A DNA stretch of 28,024 nt. Origin: Sphaeroforma sirkka (Eukaryota; Opisthokonta; Ichthyosporea; Ichthyophonida). The first letter of the stretch is position 1; the number at the start of each line of letters is the position of its first letter. Shown one piece after another: positions 19,771 to 28,024 of this stretch. The notes beneath the pieces are model-generated. The model worked only from the letters and a program-made list of their open reading frames with translations. It searched no databases and was not told where the DNA came from. The translations under genes were made by a program, and so were the position numbers. The stretch lies in NCBI GenBank assembly GCA_001586965.3, contig LUCW03000925.1, positions 5,001 to 33,024 on the forward strand. The letters run 5' to 3'.

Positions 19771-21808
19771 TCAGTGCTTAACTTGGACGTCCGGTAAGTC
19801 CTTGCAATCCTCTTTGTGCCAACCGTTAGTACCCTTGCAAGTAGCACACTCTTTCATATAGTGTCCAAAATCTGGCTTGCCTGGTGCACACTTAACAGGG
19901 TCGTGTCTACCATTCCACTTGCCATTACGTTTTGTGAGGTTGTAACCACACTTCTTGCAAGGCGCTCTCACCTTCTTTTCACCTTTCGGTTCGGTAGAAG
20001 TAGAGACAGTACCCCCTCCAGTAGTAGTGCGAGGTTTCTTAGTACTACGCGCAGTATTAGTCTCTACTGCGTTTCGCTTAGTGGGCTGGGTGTAGCTCGT
20101 GGTACTAAGTACTCTAGTAGAGGAATTGGTATGCTTGTGAACTATCTTCTCAAAGACAGACCAAGGCATAGATCGCAAATCACCATAGGCGATGATGTCA
20201 TCATTGACTTTCTTAAAGAGGTTAGCTCCCAGAGTCTCCATCATCTGACAAATTAATAAAAAATTCGCCAGTATAGGTACGACCACCCATCCGAGTATTC
20301 ATATGTGTCATATGAGCTAGAGCACCTCGAATAGTGGTATCGTTCGCAAAGAACTTGCGAGACTCTAGAAGTTCACGGTCACGTGCATCTTCAAAAAAAA
20401 GGTGTTAAGTATATTATCACGCAACTGGTGCCAGGGTAGGGCTTTCCAGTTGGGCTCATGAGCCTTCAAGATAGTTCGCCATTCACCTGGCTCACAGAAA
20501 TGAATAAAGGCATTCATCATCTGCTTATCCTTAAGGCTGGCAGACTCCTTAAGTTGGTCGAAGGCCTTCAGTGTCTCCACTGTACTCTCATTAGTAGAGA
20601 AATCGACCTCAGCCTGCGCGTTACCTAGCTGCTTTATAAAGCTTGGTTCTAAGTGTTCACGAGGCTCATGCTCAGTGCTACGGGCTGCTAGTGCCAAGAT
20701 GGTGTCTATTTCCTTTCTCTTGTTATCGATTAGATAGCGAATGTTATCCGCTTTCCTATCGTCAAGGTCAGAGTCATTCAATAGACGGTCCTCAAGGACT
20801 TGCATACCAGAGCGTAATAGCCTGAGACGAGTATGTCTGGTTCTCACTTCCTCATCCTCAGGATTAGAGCGGGAACTCTCTAACGAGGTACTGGTGTAGC
20901 GATTGCCAAAATCGTGATTACCAGGGTTAGTTGGCAAATGAGGGTCGATATTACGAGGATGGTAAGCCTCATCGAGTTCCATACGATCATATCCTCTGAC
21001 AGGGTTAGGTTTGTCAAGAGGATGGTCAATGGTAGCATCAGAGCTATAGAGATTGAATTTTGAAATATTTTCTCTCTCGCCAGTGGTAACTGGCTTAGTG
21101 GTAAACATACTGGCTGGTAAACCAGTAGGTCTCGGGTTCGAAACTCGGCCCGAATTTTTTCTTCTTCTTCGGTATAGGAAGAATATCAGCCAAGTGGGAC
21201 ACGATAGAGGGGTCCACAACTGCTGCTGCCGCTAGCTCCTTCAAGAGCGCTTCAGTGCGGTTCAATTGGCGTCGAGATTGAGAGGATCCAACCACTCGTT
21301 GTCGAATTATGGCGTCCTCAACTTCGGCCCCAAGATTTGAGCTGGATGGAATTGCTTCTCCATCGATGGCGAAACCGAAATTTTCGGACAGGTCCAATAC
21401 TTCCCTTTTACTCCGGATTTGTGCTGGAGTGTCCTTTAGATGTGGAGTTATAATGCCCCCGACATTCGTATCCACGAATTTTCCAGCCTTTCGACGTTTA
21501 TCCCCAATATTTGACGGCACGTAGTCAGGGGGCAAGCTGGGGTCCTGAGCTTCACTCCTAGGTGATACACGGACGCTGGCGAGCCTTTCCGCGGTAGTAG
21601 ATACCTCTTCTTCCAAGGCTTTAGGATCCGACGAGTCATCCTCAGAATAATCCTCTGTACCAACCTCAGAATTTGCTTCCCCAACAGTATCCTCGGCAGG
21701 CTCAACTCCAGACAGGCTAGGTGTTTCCACAGGGACCTCAGGAACCTCGGCAGGCTTAGCAGGCTTAGAGCTAGCGGCTCCCTTGCCTTTAGAAGTACCC
21801 TTAGCCAT
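19771..21808 (-). pseudogene. gag of family 1 assemblage B, broken
   Basis: The start codon is at 21808 (minus strand), with the same MAKGTSKGKGAASS opening as copy A. The N-terminal part differs from copy A at about ten residues. The middle and the two Cys clusters near the end (CKKCGYNL, CATCKGTNGWHKEDC) are the same. The coding region has about two or three breaks. Confidence 0.75.
21090..21175 (+). other. tRNA(Thr)-like sequence antisense within gag (assemblage B)
   Basis: Second copy of the tRNA-like segment, here on the plus strand: TGGCTTAGTGGTAA, the GGT-centred arm, GGGTTCGAAACTCGG and a run of six T. It is present because it lies inside the inverted repeat. Arm identity rises to near 100% starting at this segment. 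Confidence 0.5.
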
Positions 21809-21887
21809 AGTATTTGCTGGATAGTAAATCGATGTCAGACAGTCTAGAAGCAGTACACTACTGTAACTACTAAATAACTGAAAAATA

Positions 21888-22197
21888 TGTAAACTTCGAT
21901 GGAAATTACTAGGTTTCAAACTATATTAAACTGAAATACAATTTAGTCAGTTAGGATTTAGCAGTGGTAGCTTGTGTAAGAATGATCGGGACTGCCTCTT
22001 GTTAAGAGCCTAAATATCCTCGATCACACAGGGCGTACCTCTAGCTGTTCTTTATTGAATAATTTTCACTAGAAGTACTAAGTGTTCATGACCACTTGCC
22101 TAATTTGTAAATAGACATAATAACGTAAGTCACGTCAATACAATAGCTGATATAAATAAAGTTCAATCTGAAGAAAAGTTAAAAAAAAGAAAAAGAC
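21888..22197 (-). repeat. Family 1 LTR between tail and gag in assemblage B
   Basis: Matches 13447-13753 at about 97% but is somewhat shorter at its start. On the minus strand it follows the integrase tail and precedes the gag leader, so one LTR serves as the 3' end of one unit and the 5' end of the next. Confidence 0.75.
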
Positions 22198-22566
22198 AGT
22201 AGTTCGGAGATTATAAAATTTAGTTTATAATATCCTACATCTACTAATGTCTCAAATAGGTCCAAGTAGATGAGTCATATCAAATACTCAGGCTATTGGA
22301 GCCATCAAAGTGAATCTAGAACACTTTGGAAATATTGGAAAAAGAGCTTGTACTAAATTATTTAAAATACAAATAAAAACCAATGTATTATCTCAATTGA
22401 TCATGATATTTTAGACTGACCGGAGGCCGTATTTCTACATAGCCCCCAGTAGCTTTTAGAACTACGAACGTACGTTAAGATACGATCTAGTTGGTAAAGC
22501 GAAAACCAAAGTAAAAACGGTTTCGGTCATGACTTATCGAGTAAGTATGTGCCTATATGTACGAGT
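22198..22566 (-). other. Non-coding 3' tail of family 1
   Basis: AT-rich sequence between the integrase stop and the LTR on the minus strand. Its LTR-proximal part (22198-22440) is repeated, with scattered differences, at 24089-24265. This shows that it belongs to the element and not to the host. Confidence 0.65.
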
Positions 22567-23606
22567 TCAAGACTCATGTTGTACTCTATGTCGTTTAGTA
22601 TTTGGTCCAGTAACCATTTCCGATGTAGGCGCCTTACGTTTATTATTTGGTAAGGTAATAGCCAAAGGCTGTTCTTCATTAGTAAGTAAGTTTGAACAAT
22701 TTTCTGCACTGTTGGTAAGCAGATCAGAAAGTTTAGTCACGTAGGAAGTAGGTGGCAAATAGAGAATTACAGATCCGTCAGGGTTTGTAGTCACCTGAGG
22801 AAACCCTTTTCGTTTATCTCGTGTGTTCTTATGTAAACGCTTATTCCATTTCTTATTAAAGATACGAAGAAAGTCGCGAGATTCACGAAATGCATCGGAG
22901 GTTAGCCAAGCTACTGTCCCATCCATGAAACGGGTCTTGTAGTAAGTGTAACCGTCTTCGGATGTTTTGTCAATTATATCTTTGACTTGTGACTCCATAA
23001 CTGGTATATCAGAATCAAATGAGCGAGCGAATGAGAGTTCGGAGGTAGGGATACGGTGAGTGCCTAGATTGGTTGCGCTAGTACCATCAATGTTATTCAC
23101 TTCGTGAGTATCACTCTTCTCATCATGGTAGGAAATAACAAAAGGTCCTATCGTCTTAGAAGAGAGTTCGGTAACGTTGGCGTTTCGATTTATAATGTTA
23201 ACGTAATCGCCGACTTTGAACTGAACAATGTTGTTAGTGTTATTCCATCGGTCATACGCTTTAAGTAGGACGCGATTCTTGTGCTCGAGTAAACAGGGGT
23301 AAACAACGTTCTGCATATGCTCGATCTTTTGTAGCCACGGGGTAGCGTGTTTCTCGGGCGCAGTTTTATCAAACGTTGCTTGTAATTCACTATAGCGGCC
23401 AAAGAAATAGTGAAACGGGAGTGTTCCAGTTTGAGGATTCATGCAGTTATTCATTTGAGTCTGAACCCATTTCAAATGATAAGGCCACATATCCTCAACG
23501 TCGTCTAGTGCGGTACGCAAGAGTTTCTTAAGTTCTCTATGACGTGTCTCATTTGCACCCTGCGTTTGAGGTTTGTAAGGAACACCACGCCTATGGTTGC
23601 TTGTAA
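22567..23606 (-). pseudogene. Integrase, C-terminal half with GPF module and chromodomain-like end, family 1
   Basis: It starts within the core at PYKPQTQGANETRHRELKKL, the block with the catalytic Glu. It continues with MWPYHLKWVQTQMNN and a GPY/F-type module (FKVGDYVNIINR, SKTIGPFVISYHDE). A chromodomain-like stretch follows at about 22850-22997 (VKDIIDKTSEDGYTYYKTRF, then DGTVAWLTSDAF). The last part is basic (KRKAPTSEMVTGPNTKRHR). Chromodomain-bearing integrases of this kind steer insertion to marked chromatin in the chromoviruses, and that reading is an inference here. The protein is open from its interior start to the stop. Confidence 0.75.
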
Positions 23607-23691
23607 TCCAAAATCCAATAAGTCTTTTTCTTTTTTTAACTTTTCTTCAGATGGAACTTTATTTATATCAGCTAATGTATTAACGTGACTA
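23607..23691 (+). repeat. Inverted fragment of family 1 LTR
   Basis: These 85 bases match 13430-13514 essentially perfectly, on the plus strand. They face the full minus-strand LTR that begins 41 bases downstream, so two LTR starts form an inverted pair. Confidence 0.8.
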
Positions 23692-23732
23692 AGAAACATT
23701 TCCTTTTTTATTATACGGCAACGTGCCGTGCA

Positions 23733-24075
23733 TGTAAACTTCGATGTATATTTCTATATTTTAAACTGTTATACAAACTAAGATACAATTTAAGTCAGTT
23801 AGGATTTAGCAGTGGTAGCTTGTGTAAAAATGATCGGGACTGCCTCTTGGTAAGAGACTTGATATCCTCGATCATACGGGACGTACCTCTAGCTGTTCTT
23901 TATTAAATAATTTTCACTAGAAGTACTAAGTGTTCATGACTACTTGCCTAATTTGTAAATAGACATAAGAACGTAAGTCAAGTTAATACATTGGCTACTA
24001 TAAATAAAGTTCCATCTGAAGAAAAGTTAAAAAAGAAAAAGACCTATTGGATTTTGGAGATTGGCGGGAAGACCA
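23733..24075 (-). repeat. Family 1 LTR, complete, diverged (3' LTR by context)
   Basis: It begins TGGTC at 24075 and ends TTTACA at 23733 on the minus strand, about 343 bp. Upstream of it is a copy of the element's tail (24076-24270), so it is a 3' LTR. It differs from the LTR at 13413 at many positions, so it comes from an older insertion than copy A. Confidence 0.75.
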
Positions 24076-24270
24076 AAACCTGTATGTAGTAGTTCAGAGA
24101 TTAAAGAATTTAGTTTATAATATCCTACATCTACTATCGTCTCAAATAGATCCAAGTAAATGCGTCATACCAAATACTCAGGCTATTGGAGCCATCTATG
24201 TGAATTTAGTAAAAGCCGATATGTTATCTCATTTGATCTTGACCGGAGACCGTATTTCTATAGCTGGATG

Positions 24271-24767
24271 AACCATAGGAATAATATTATTTATTTCAAA
24301 AAGAACAAGTTTGTATGTTATAATGAATAAACATATGGTATGGCTCTCATAGTCGCTGTAGTGGTTCAGGAAAGACTGATGGGAAGAAGTGGTCAGTGAA
24401 TTCCCGTTTGAAGCTTTGGCCAAGTGAGTCGACAATGGAAGATATGCGCTGAGTCAATTCGGGCTAAACCCTAAAACCAAACACTGTTACTATCGAATGT
24501 TCCATATATTCGCTTGCTGACCTACTAAGTAGAGTACCTACCTCTGTGGTACGGATCGGGTCTGCGCTGTGTAGTGCCGCGGAATGGGTTAGTGCAGAGT
24601 ATGAAATACCGAGAAGGACCAGGTTATCCGCCATAATCCGGTCAAGGAGCGAGGTTGGGGGTAAGCCAATGGAAAATATTATTTATTTCAAAACAAATAC
24701 AACTGTGTATAGTGTTATGTTTTGGTCAAAACCAAGTGACACTTGATAAAATGTTTTAAGTCTCAAA
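24271..24767. repeat. Unassigned stretch with a 19-bp direct repeat
   Basis: AATATTATTTATTTCAAAA occurs at 24283-24301 and at 24675-24693. The roughly 370 bases between are less AT-rich than their surroundings and contain no convincing gene. A short insertion with duplicated flanks is one explanation. Confidence 0.4.
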
Positions 24768-24914
24768 AAAGTGAACTCAGTCAGAAGTGCCGATGTGAAC
24801 GGCGCGTCTGCTGTATTTATTAATCACGTCTTTGTGTAAGACGAGATTTTCTTTAACAACGGTAGATTGCGAAAAATCTCCATATCTAAGATTCCGGTCT
24901 CCTAGTTACTAATT

Positions 24915-24941
24915 AATGATGACACCCGGCGAGTCATCATT
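24915..24941. repeat. Perfect 9-bp hairpin
   Basis: AATGATGAC (24915-24923) and GTCATCATT (24933-24941) are exact inverted repeats around the 9-base loop ACCCGGCGA. Confidence 0.7.
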
Positions 24942-25009
24942 CTATTCCTCTAAACTATATTCTACTAACTAATCCGGTCCTCGGCCCGATCATCAATAAA
25001 TTCCTCTCT

Positions 25010-25112
25010 AGGTCTGAGCCTCTGGGTCTATCGCTCTTAGGTCTGAGCCTCTGGGTCTACCGCTCTTAGGTCTGAGCCTCTGGGTCTACTGCTCTTATGT
25101 CTGAGCTTTTGG
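25010..25112. repeat. 29-bp tandem repeat, three and a half units
   Basis: Units at 25010-25038, 25039-25067 and 25068-25096 start AGGTCTGAGCCTCTGGGTCT and end in CGCTCTT or a close variant, differing at one or two positions. A partial fourth unit follows. Looser GGTC/CTGAG-rich copies extend to about 25190. Confidence 0.9.
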
Positions 25113-25929
25113 TCGGCCATAGTAGATCCTCCTAGTTTTGAGCCTCAATAAATCCTCTTAGGTCCGGTCCTCTGGTCCGGTCCTAAGTCCCTGTCTGCAG
25201 TACTTTGTCCTCGAATTTTTACAAAGGCATACGCTCACCAGCAAAAAGGACTCCAGTGGACCAGCGAACGTTTTATCAGTACTTTCAAAGACTATTTATG
25301 TAAATACTGACGTCATGAGATCCAAAGACTCTGTCTCTCGAGTCTCACGGCTCGCCCCCTGTTTTGCACATATCGATATATGTAGTACATAAATGAATTA
25401 AATAATTTTATATATAAAAATCACCCCGCAAATCACAATCCATTCAATTTCACATTCTGTACGTATTTACTGTATTTGGGGTTTTCAAGACAAAAATAGA
25501 AATATAACAAGTTTATATTTTAAAAAAATACATTTGTTGCGTTTTACTTTTTCGTATTATGTGTAGTAAAACAAAGAAAAAGGAGAGGTTAATGCCTGGT
25601 TATGCAACACAAGCATATTTTTACATTGGTAAATGGTAAATAGACATAGCTGTATTCTATTGCAACAAGTTGTATTGGTTTTTTAAAATACATAGTTGCA
25701 GATCTGAAAAAACCCCCCCAAAAACACTATGTCAAGAAATCCAGAATCCAGATATGTATGAATAAAAATAAATGCAAAGCGGTAATTTTATTTGTTTATT
25801 TTTAAAAAAGCAGTCTGTTGTGTTTTTATTCGAAAAGGCTAAACGAAGTAAAACCTACTGCATCGTATCTCCTTTTTTTTTTACATATTTAAATAAATCG
25901 CTGTACTTTAAATGAAGAATGTGACTGAG

Positions 25930-26125
25930 CTGAGAGCCTGAGGCTAAGCTAACGTTAAGAGTCGAGAGTTGAGAGTTGAGACTCTGAGTCAGACTGAGAC
26001 TGAGACTTGAGAAGTTGAGACTTCTTGAGAGACGAGATCACGAGAACTCGAGCGTTGAGTCACTTGAGTCCTGTGAGTCCGGAGTCCTGTGTCCTGAGTC
26101 CTGAATCCCAAGTCCCTGACTGCTA
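25930..26125. repeat. GAGTC/GAGACT-rich low-complexity tract
   Basis: Built from overlapping GAGTC, GAGACT, TTGAGA and GAGTCCTGAGTCC words. No open frame of note. Confidence 0.7.
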
Positions 26126-26370
26126 AAGTGCAACCTCATAACGTTTGGTGTCATGCTAGTGTGTCACTCATATTTGTACATAAAAAACACGGCTGGGTCG
26201 TCGCGGGGACTGAAAGCGTTTAATCAAAGAGGGTAGTTGATAGCTTGTGATCCACGCCAGGGCGGTGAGATAATTTCTTGAGGAAACCCCCCCCTCCCAG
26301 CCCCTTTTCTTCCTCACTTCCACTCAACAGTCAACACACTGACATACGCACTGTTGCTCAGTTACACGGT

Positions 26371-26470
26371 CACACGCTCAAACATAAACACGCTCAAACA
26401 TAAACACGCTCGCACACACAGGCACACACGTTCACTCACACACACCCACTCACGATTCACTCACACACCT
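26371..26470. repeat. 16-bp direct repeats and CA-rich tract
   Basis: CACGCTCAAACATAAA is repeated exactly at 26373-26388 and 26389-26404, with a third start following. An irregular CACA/CTCA tract continues to about 26470. Confidence 0.75.
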
Positions 26471-27334
26471 CGTTCAAAAATATAGTAAAAAAAAATAAAA
26501 TATGCTTTATTTAAATAAAACAAGCAATATAATTAGTATTCCCGGGGTTCGAAAATGGGCCAAAGAGCGTGATATAGCCAGCCAATCAAATGGTTTAATT
26601 CGTTACGTGACAGACAAAAATCGAGCATAAAGGTGACAGGGACTTCCAGCATACGCTTTCAGTGATAAAAGTTGACTTTCCAACCTTCACATATGTAGCA
26701 GATTATTTCTTTAGCGTTGCAACGTAAATATTAAGGTATTTATTTGTATAGTATATTTTAACCTACCCCTGTGTATATTTTAAGATCTGAATACAGCAAG
26801 GCGATAGTGCACCTATTCTATAAATACATTCTAGTCTCGATATCAGAATGTGATGTCAGGACAAAAATCTGGTATGTATGTATGTACATTATATGCCTAT
26901 TGAATCGGTATTGACTGATCTGGAATTTTGCCCTACTATCATTTAAACGGGACACAATGGAAGGGCTCATTTATTTGCGTTGCAAGTGCAACTTGCAACT
27001 TATAATTATGTAATAAAAAATAGGTTACATATGTAGGACCTGAGTCCTGAGGGCTGAGGGCTAAAGGCCTGAGCCCTGAGCGGTTTTTTTGGTTTATATT
27101 TGTTTTTAAAAATAGCCACGAATAGATGAGCAAATTTGGTCATTCCACTGTTTTTACGTGAATCCACGGCTCCACGCTATCTTATCATTGATTATAAATA
27201 TTTATTTTAAAAAAAGTAAACATTTTTTTATCACGATCAATTTCGGAGGTGGAGATTTTTCAAATTCAAAGAAAATTCTTGATTTTTTTTTTGACTGAGA
27301 ACGAGGTGTACATGTTGAGACAGTCGAGTGCAGC

Positions 27335-27384
27335 TGTACAGTGTACACTGTGTATACTGATAAGTTAACACTATACACTGTACA
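27335..27384. repeat. 11-bp inverted repeat in a GTACA/TACAC-rich patch
   Basis: TGTACAGTGTA (27335-27345) and TACACTGTACA (27374-27384) are exact inverted repeats with 28 bases between. Further GTACA and ACACTG words nearby give alternative foldings. Confidence 0.65.
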
Positions 27385-27651
27385 ATGTACTGAGAGTACT
27401 CTCTTGACTCTGGTGTATTTAGTTGTATTTTGATTGCACAAAACTATTTTTTTTTATAGTTCTGAACTTCTGCTTTATCTGCTGCACTCCTGCACCTGAT
27501 TTACTTTAGGCTGAAACTCAGAACCTGTGAAAGGCTGAAACTTGATGCCGCTGTATAGTTCAGTGAAAAATAAAAAGTGAAATCTCAACCGTATATTATA
27601 TGTTTTAAATACAAATTTTGCGTTTAGTTGTGCATTGGTACAATAATCATC

Positions 27652-27889
27652 ATGTCGGAGGAGACATTTTTTGAAGCGATTTCTATAGTATGGATTGTCT
27701 TATTCGTCCTGTTTTGCTTAGTTCTAATTACAACGGTTGTATTAGTAAGTTGGTGGTTCCGCACGAAGATTAAGCACCGAAATTACTTGCTTTTCTTTGG
27801 GTTTGCCTTGCTCGGGGCTACTTTCCTGATATTGGATCGAATAATTCTCGACCACGTTGGACTGTATACCTACCCACTATGGTTCTTCT
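27652..27889 (+). CDS. First exon of a multi-pass membrane protein, unrecognised
   Basis: The ATG at 27652 (context CATCATGTCG) is preferred over one 24 bases upstream because the mature-looking protein MSEETFFEAISIVW begins there. The exon has 79 codons plus one base and ends before a good donor, GTAAGT, at 27890. It encodes a short acidic N-terminus, a long hydrophobic helix (about residues 8-32), a basic loop with WWFRTKIKHRNY, a second helix (about 41-62) and the start of a third (YPLWFF). The layout suits a seven-helix or other multi-pass protein, for instance of the GPR137/TOM1 kind, but no diagnostic motif is visible. Later exons fall outside the window. Confidence 0.5.
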
Positions 27890-27969
27890 GTAAGTTTCTT
27901 TTTCGAAGTTTATTATGTCTCAATTTCTTCCGTATATGCATCACATGACTTTTCTGAACCAATATGTGC

Positions 27970-28015
27970 CACCGCATATATGTATGTATATGTATATGTA
28001 TACAAGTGAGCATAT
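27970..28015. repeat. TATG microsatellite in the following intron
   Basis: A short imperfect TATATG/TATG run lies downstream of the first-exon donor of the membrane-protein gene. Confidence 0.6.
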
Positions 28016-28024
28016 ACAATATCA

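Larger units (their letters stand above)
13447..22197. repeat. Large inverted repeat of family 1: arms 13447-16660 and 18977-22197
   Basis: The right arm read on the minus strand repeats the left arm from within the LTR to the middle of RT, over about 3.2 kb. The spacer, 16661-18976, belongs to copy A. The outer kilobase of each arm differs by a few percent, including about ten amino-acid changes in the first 228 gag codons. The inner 2.2 kb (14470-16660 against 18977-21170) is practically identical. The arms meet the spacer at a sharp junction, 18976/18977. Confidence 0.9.
18977..24270 (-). mobile_element. Family 1 assemblage B: integrase end, tail, LTR, gag, protease, partial RT
   Basis: On the minus strand, from 24270 down: a tail segment (24270-24076), an LTR (24075-23733), a short spacer, an inverted LTR start (23607-23691, plus strand), an integrase C-terminal half (23606-22567), a second tail (22566-22198), an LTR (22197-21888), gag (21808-19771), protease and the first part of RT (ending at 18977). 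At least two copies are represented. The order, 3' half before LTR and 5' half after it, is that of tandem copies sharing an LTR or of a one-LTR circle. It is broken, with a few breaks per coding region. Confidence 0.8.
24768..27600. other. Gene-poor intergenic region with low-complexity tracts
   Basis: No convincing exon on either strand. Content seen: a hairpin at 24915-24941, a 29-bp tandem repeat at 25010-25112, AT-rich sequence 25390-25900, GAGTC/GAGACT-rich sequence 25930-26125, CA-rich and 16-bp repeats 26370-26470, another CTGAG-rich patch 27040-27085, and a hairpin at 27335-27384. A CCAAT motif near 26582 and TTACGTGAC near 26605 might belong to a promoter, but they lie 1 kb from the next start codon. 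Confidence 0.5.

Noticed and set aside
22529-22744. 71-codon plus-strand ORF and similar short frames across the integrase region
   Set aside because: They are antisense to the 317-codon integrase C-terminal frame and show no motif.
13413-24270. Family 1 as a DIRS element, because of the Dam-like module and inverted repeats
   Set aside because: It has direct-type LTRs with TG...CA ends, a retroviral-type protease and a DDE integrase with zinc finger. No tyrosine recombinase is seen, and the inverted repeats are whole-copy duplications, not terminal repeats.
25010-25112. CRISPR-like array
   Set aside because: The units are contiguous 29-bp tandem repeats with no spacers, in a eukaryotic context.
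26939-27441. Minus-strand ORFs of 64 and 79 codons
   Set aside because: They run through low-complexity CTGAG and TACAC patches, contain no recognisable domain, and look like chance frames.

Overview
The window looks like nuclear DNA of a eukaryote, probably a protist with an animal-like (holozoan or similar opisthokont-grade) gene repertoire. It has spliced genes with GT-AG introns of about 240-980 bp, long TA and TG microsatellites, AATAAA poly(A) signals, and several Ty3/Gypsy-type LTR retrotransposon fossils. The lineage guess rests mainly on one host protein that aligns well with animal ATG4, so it is tentative.

Layout. 1-1160 is (TA)n/(TG)n microsatellite. 1269-6369 (+) is a host gene that I could follow through eight exons: ATG4, the cysteine protease that processes and delipidates ATG8. 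The Asp-Pro-His motif, the Gly-Gly-Lys-Pro-Asn block and the C-terminal LIR-like end are clear. The exon with the catalytic Cys is either a doubtful short exon just upstream or lies outside the window. The ATG4 end overlaps poly(A) signals pointing both ways. 6470-8050 is mostly intergenic, with one minisatellite and two unrecognised ORFs.

8.25-24.3 kb is a graveyard of LTR elements. Two decayed minus-strand Ty3-type elements (call them families 3 and 2) lie at 8.26-9.48 and about 10.0-12.31 kb. From 12.31 kb on, a third and much younger group (family 1) dominates: a direct 868-bp fragment, then an LTR-gag-protease-RT-RNase H-integrase copy on the plus strand (13413-18976). This abuts, head to head, a minus-strand assemblage of the same family (18977-24270). 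Together they form a 3.2-kb-arm inverted repeat with a 2.3-kb spacer.

The most unusual points are as follows. Families 1 and 2 both carry, between RNase H and integrase, a module resembling the phage-type Dam N6-adenine methyltransferase domain otherwise associated with DIRS elements. A tRNA-Thr-like stretch with pol III-type boxes and a T-run sits antisense inside gag. It also marks the point where the two palindrome arms change from slightly diverged to practically identical.

24.3-27.65 kb is gene-poor and rich in short tandem repeats and small hairpins. At 27652 a new plus-strand gene begins, encoding a multi-pass membrane protein of which only the first exon can be read with confidence.
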